A DNA stretch of 64,000 bases from CAYJPK01 sp964372035 (lineage in GTDB: Bacteria > Desulfobacterota > Desulfovibrionia > Desulfovibrionales > Desulfovibrionaceae): the NCBI GenBank assembly GCA_964372035.1, contig CAYJPK010000001.1:74701-138700 (forward strand). The letters are read 5' to 3'. The notes beneath the pieces were generated by a model that saw only the letters and a program-made list of their open reading frames with translations, was not told the origin of the DNA and did not search any database. Below, one piece after another: positions 62,830 to 64,000 of this stretch (positions are counted from its first letter, which is position 1; each line of letters begins with the position of its first letter). A program made the translations under genes and the position numbers.

Positions 62830-64000
62830 CTAACCACCAACATCAACAGCTGTTGCAAGAGCTGAAGCGTTTGATTGCATCATTAAGTCATAGGTACCAA
62901 GTAGAGCATCTAACCTTGCAAACTGCAACTGCATTCTGTTTTCCCAGGTGGCGATTCTTCTTTCTTCTTCCTCAATTTGTAAATCAATACTCTCCATAAT
63001 GTCAAGATAGTTTTCTTTTAAAACTATCATAGACCCACGCTCTGGAGGATCAGTAGAAGTATCGTTTTTAAGCTCGTCTTTTAAAATATTATTTAGTTCA
63101 ACAATTTTACCTTGGCGCAAACTCATAGTACCATTATAGTTACCATCAGCTAAATTATCGATTTTAATTGCTAAACCTAAAGCATCTCCGCTCATAGCAG
63201 TGTATTCTTTTGTCACTTCATCATAGCTTGCAGGAGCTCCACCAATCATAACATTAGTCGGAACACCGCCAACTACTGAATATGTAACTTCATGGTCACC
63301 AGCCTTTGTAATACTACTTTGCTGACTTGAGAATGAGAAATCACTTGAATCAGTTGATGGATCATTATTGGCTGCAAACAATCTTGCTACTGCTTCTGGA
63401 TCCTCTGCTAAAGCTTCATCAATACTTTTGTATGGGGATTCTGGATCTTTATTTGCGTCTGTAGTTATTTGTAATAAACCAAAAGTTGGACTTGATTCAT
63501 CAGCATCAATAGTAATACCTACAGAGCTAAGTGATGCAAATATATCACCATAGCCACCTTGCTCATAAATTGGTGTAAAGCCAACAGCTGTTCCAACGCC
63601 AATAGTTTTGATTTTGCTTTCTAAAAGCTGAGCACCATAGTTACCAGTAAGGGCTGAACCATGCTGGGAAGCAAATTGTGAAGATGCAAAGCTCATTTCC
63701 AAGTTACCATCTGCATCATAAGTAACAGAAGACGCATCTTCAACATCTTTATCAGGATCAACATTAGTTAAGTCATTAAAAATTGTCATTAGTGCATTAA
63801 AGCCCTCAACAAATTTTTCAACATTTTCCTTAACTGCTTCAGTATCAGTTGCTACTGTAATTGTTGATTTACCAGTATCATGCAAGTCAATTTCAAGACC
63901 AGGAATAACGTCAGTCAATTTATTCGAAGATGAAGTTAAAACCTGCTCATCAAAGCCATTTAAGGTGAATAAAGCGTCTTGTGCATCTTGAGAATACCAA
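62830..64000 (-). CDS. fliD: Flagellar filament cap protein FliD, C-terminal part (partial)
   Basis: The frame is open to the right edge of the window, so the start lies outside; about 390 C-terminal residues are visible. Landmarks are NGFDEQVLTSSSNKLTDVIPGLEIDL, typical of the FliD N-terminal/central junction, VEKFVEGFNALM, and the C-terminal helix RRIATWENRMQLQFARLDALLGTYD. FliD pentamers cap the growing filament and insert flagellin. The stop codon is 19 bases from fliS, the classic fliD–fliS order. Confidence 0.93.
   Translation of the reverse strand, partial: WYSQDAQDALFTLNGFDEQVLTSSSNKLTDVIPGLEIDLHDTGKSTITVATDTEAVKENVEKFVEGFNALMTIFNDLTNVDPDKDVEDASSVTYDADGNLEMSFASSQFASQHGSALTGNYGAQLLESKIKTIGVGTAVGFTPIYEQGGYGDIFASLSSVGITIDADESSPTFGLLQITTDANKDPESPYKSIDEALAEDPEAVARLFAANNDPSTDSSDFSFSSQQSSITKAGDHEVTYSVVGGVPTNVMIGGAPASYDEVTKEYTAMSGDALGLAIKIDNLADGNYNGTMSLRQGKIVELNNILKDELKNDTSTDPPERGSMIVLKENYLDIMESIDLQIEEEERRIATWENRMQLQFARLDALLGTYDLMMQSNASALATAVDVGG

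Overview
The window is an AT-rich (roughly one-third G+C by eye), gene-dense stretch of a chromosome from a Gram-negative, flagellated, probably anaerobic bacterium. It contains a 100-base run of N, so it comes from a draft scaffold. The gene set fits a low-GC relative of the Desulfovibrionaceae (Desulfobacterota): a birA–pyc pair with a single-chain pyruvate carboxylase, an xseB–ispA–dxs operon, MCE-type lipid transport, a CII-like phage regulator, sigma-54 flagellar promoters and an iron-sulfur flavoprotein. This placement is inference. No 16S rRNA gene is present.

Layout. 1–5.6 kb: the right end of a type VI secretion cluster (end of a probable tssA, then tssB, tssC, hcp, clpV). 5.7–7.1 kb: a small Cys-rich membrane protein and an orphan OppD-type ATPase. 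7.2–13.4 kb: grpE, a phospholipid/MCE transport operon (STAS-fused MlaE, MlaF, MlaD, PqiC-like lipoprotein) and a large acidic repeat protein. 13.4–23.5 kb: hydrolase, lysA, AsmA-family protein, TSUP exporter, hybrid histidine kinase with separate Hpt protein, htpX. 23.6–30.5 kb: era, yggS, flagellar fliL-fliN-fliO-fliP-fliQ, then queF, coaX and eno. 30.6–33.6 kb: fliK and flgD, each behind a sigma-54 promoter and separated by the N gap. 33.7–42.5 kb: threonine aldolase, a 0.7 kb non-coding stretch, a DUF3179 protein, U32 family protein, tpx, HAD phosphatase, UvrD-type helicase, thiL. 42.7–57.3 kb: mostly minus strand, with birA–pyc, dxs–ispA–xseB, a secreted hydrolase homologue, a CII-like regulator and murA–comEC–rsmG; tilS diverges from birA. 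57.4–64 kb: tRNA-His, DUF302 protein, otnK–otnC, iron-sulfur flavoprotein, bioB, and fliD–fliS entering from the right.

Three themes link the genes. Flagellar genes are scattered over three loci (export gate and switch, hook length and cap, filament cap and chaperone), and sigma-54 promoters mark the hook-stage genes. Biotin supply (bioB), attachment (birA) and use (pyc) all lie in the window. Envelope biology is prominent: MCE transport, AsmA, MurA, and the IspA/Dxs isoprenoid supply.

I found no CRISPR array, insertion sequence or intact prophage, and no convincing wholly new system. The most unusual non-coding signal is a 39-base segment upstream of the DUF3179 gene that is an inverted near-copy (36/39) of part of that gene's own coding sequence. 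Next are four GGCAATTNTT elements clustered around the sigma-54 flagellar genes.
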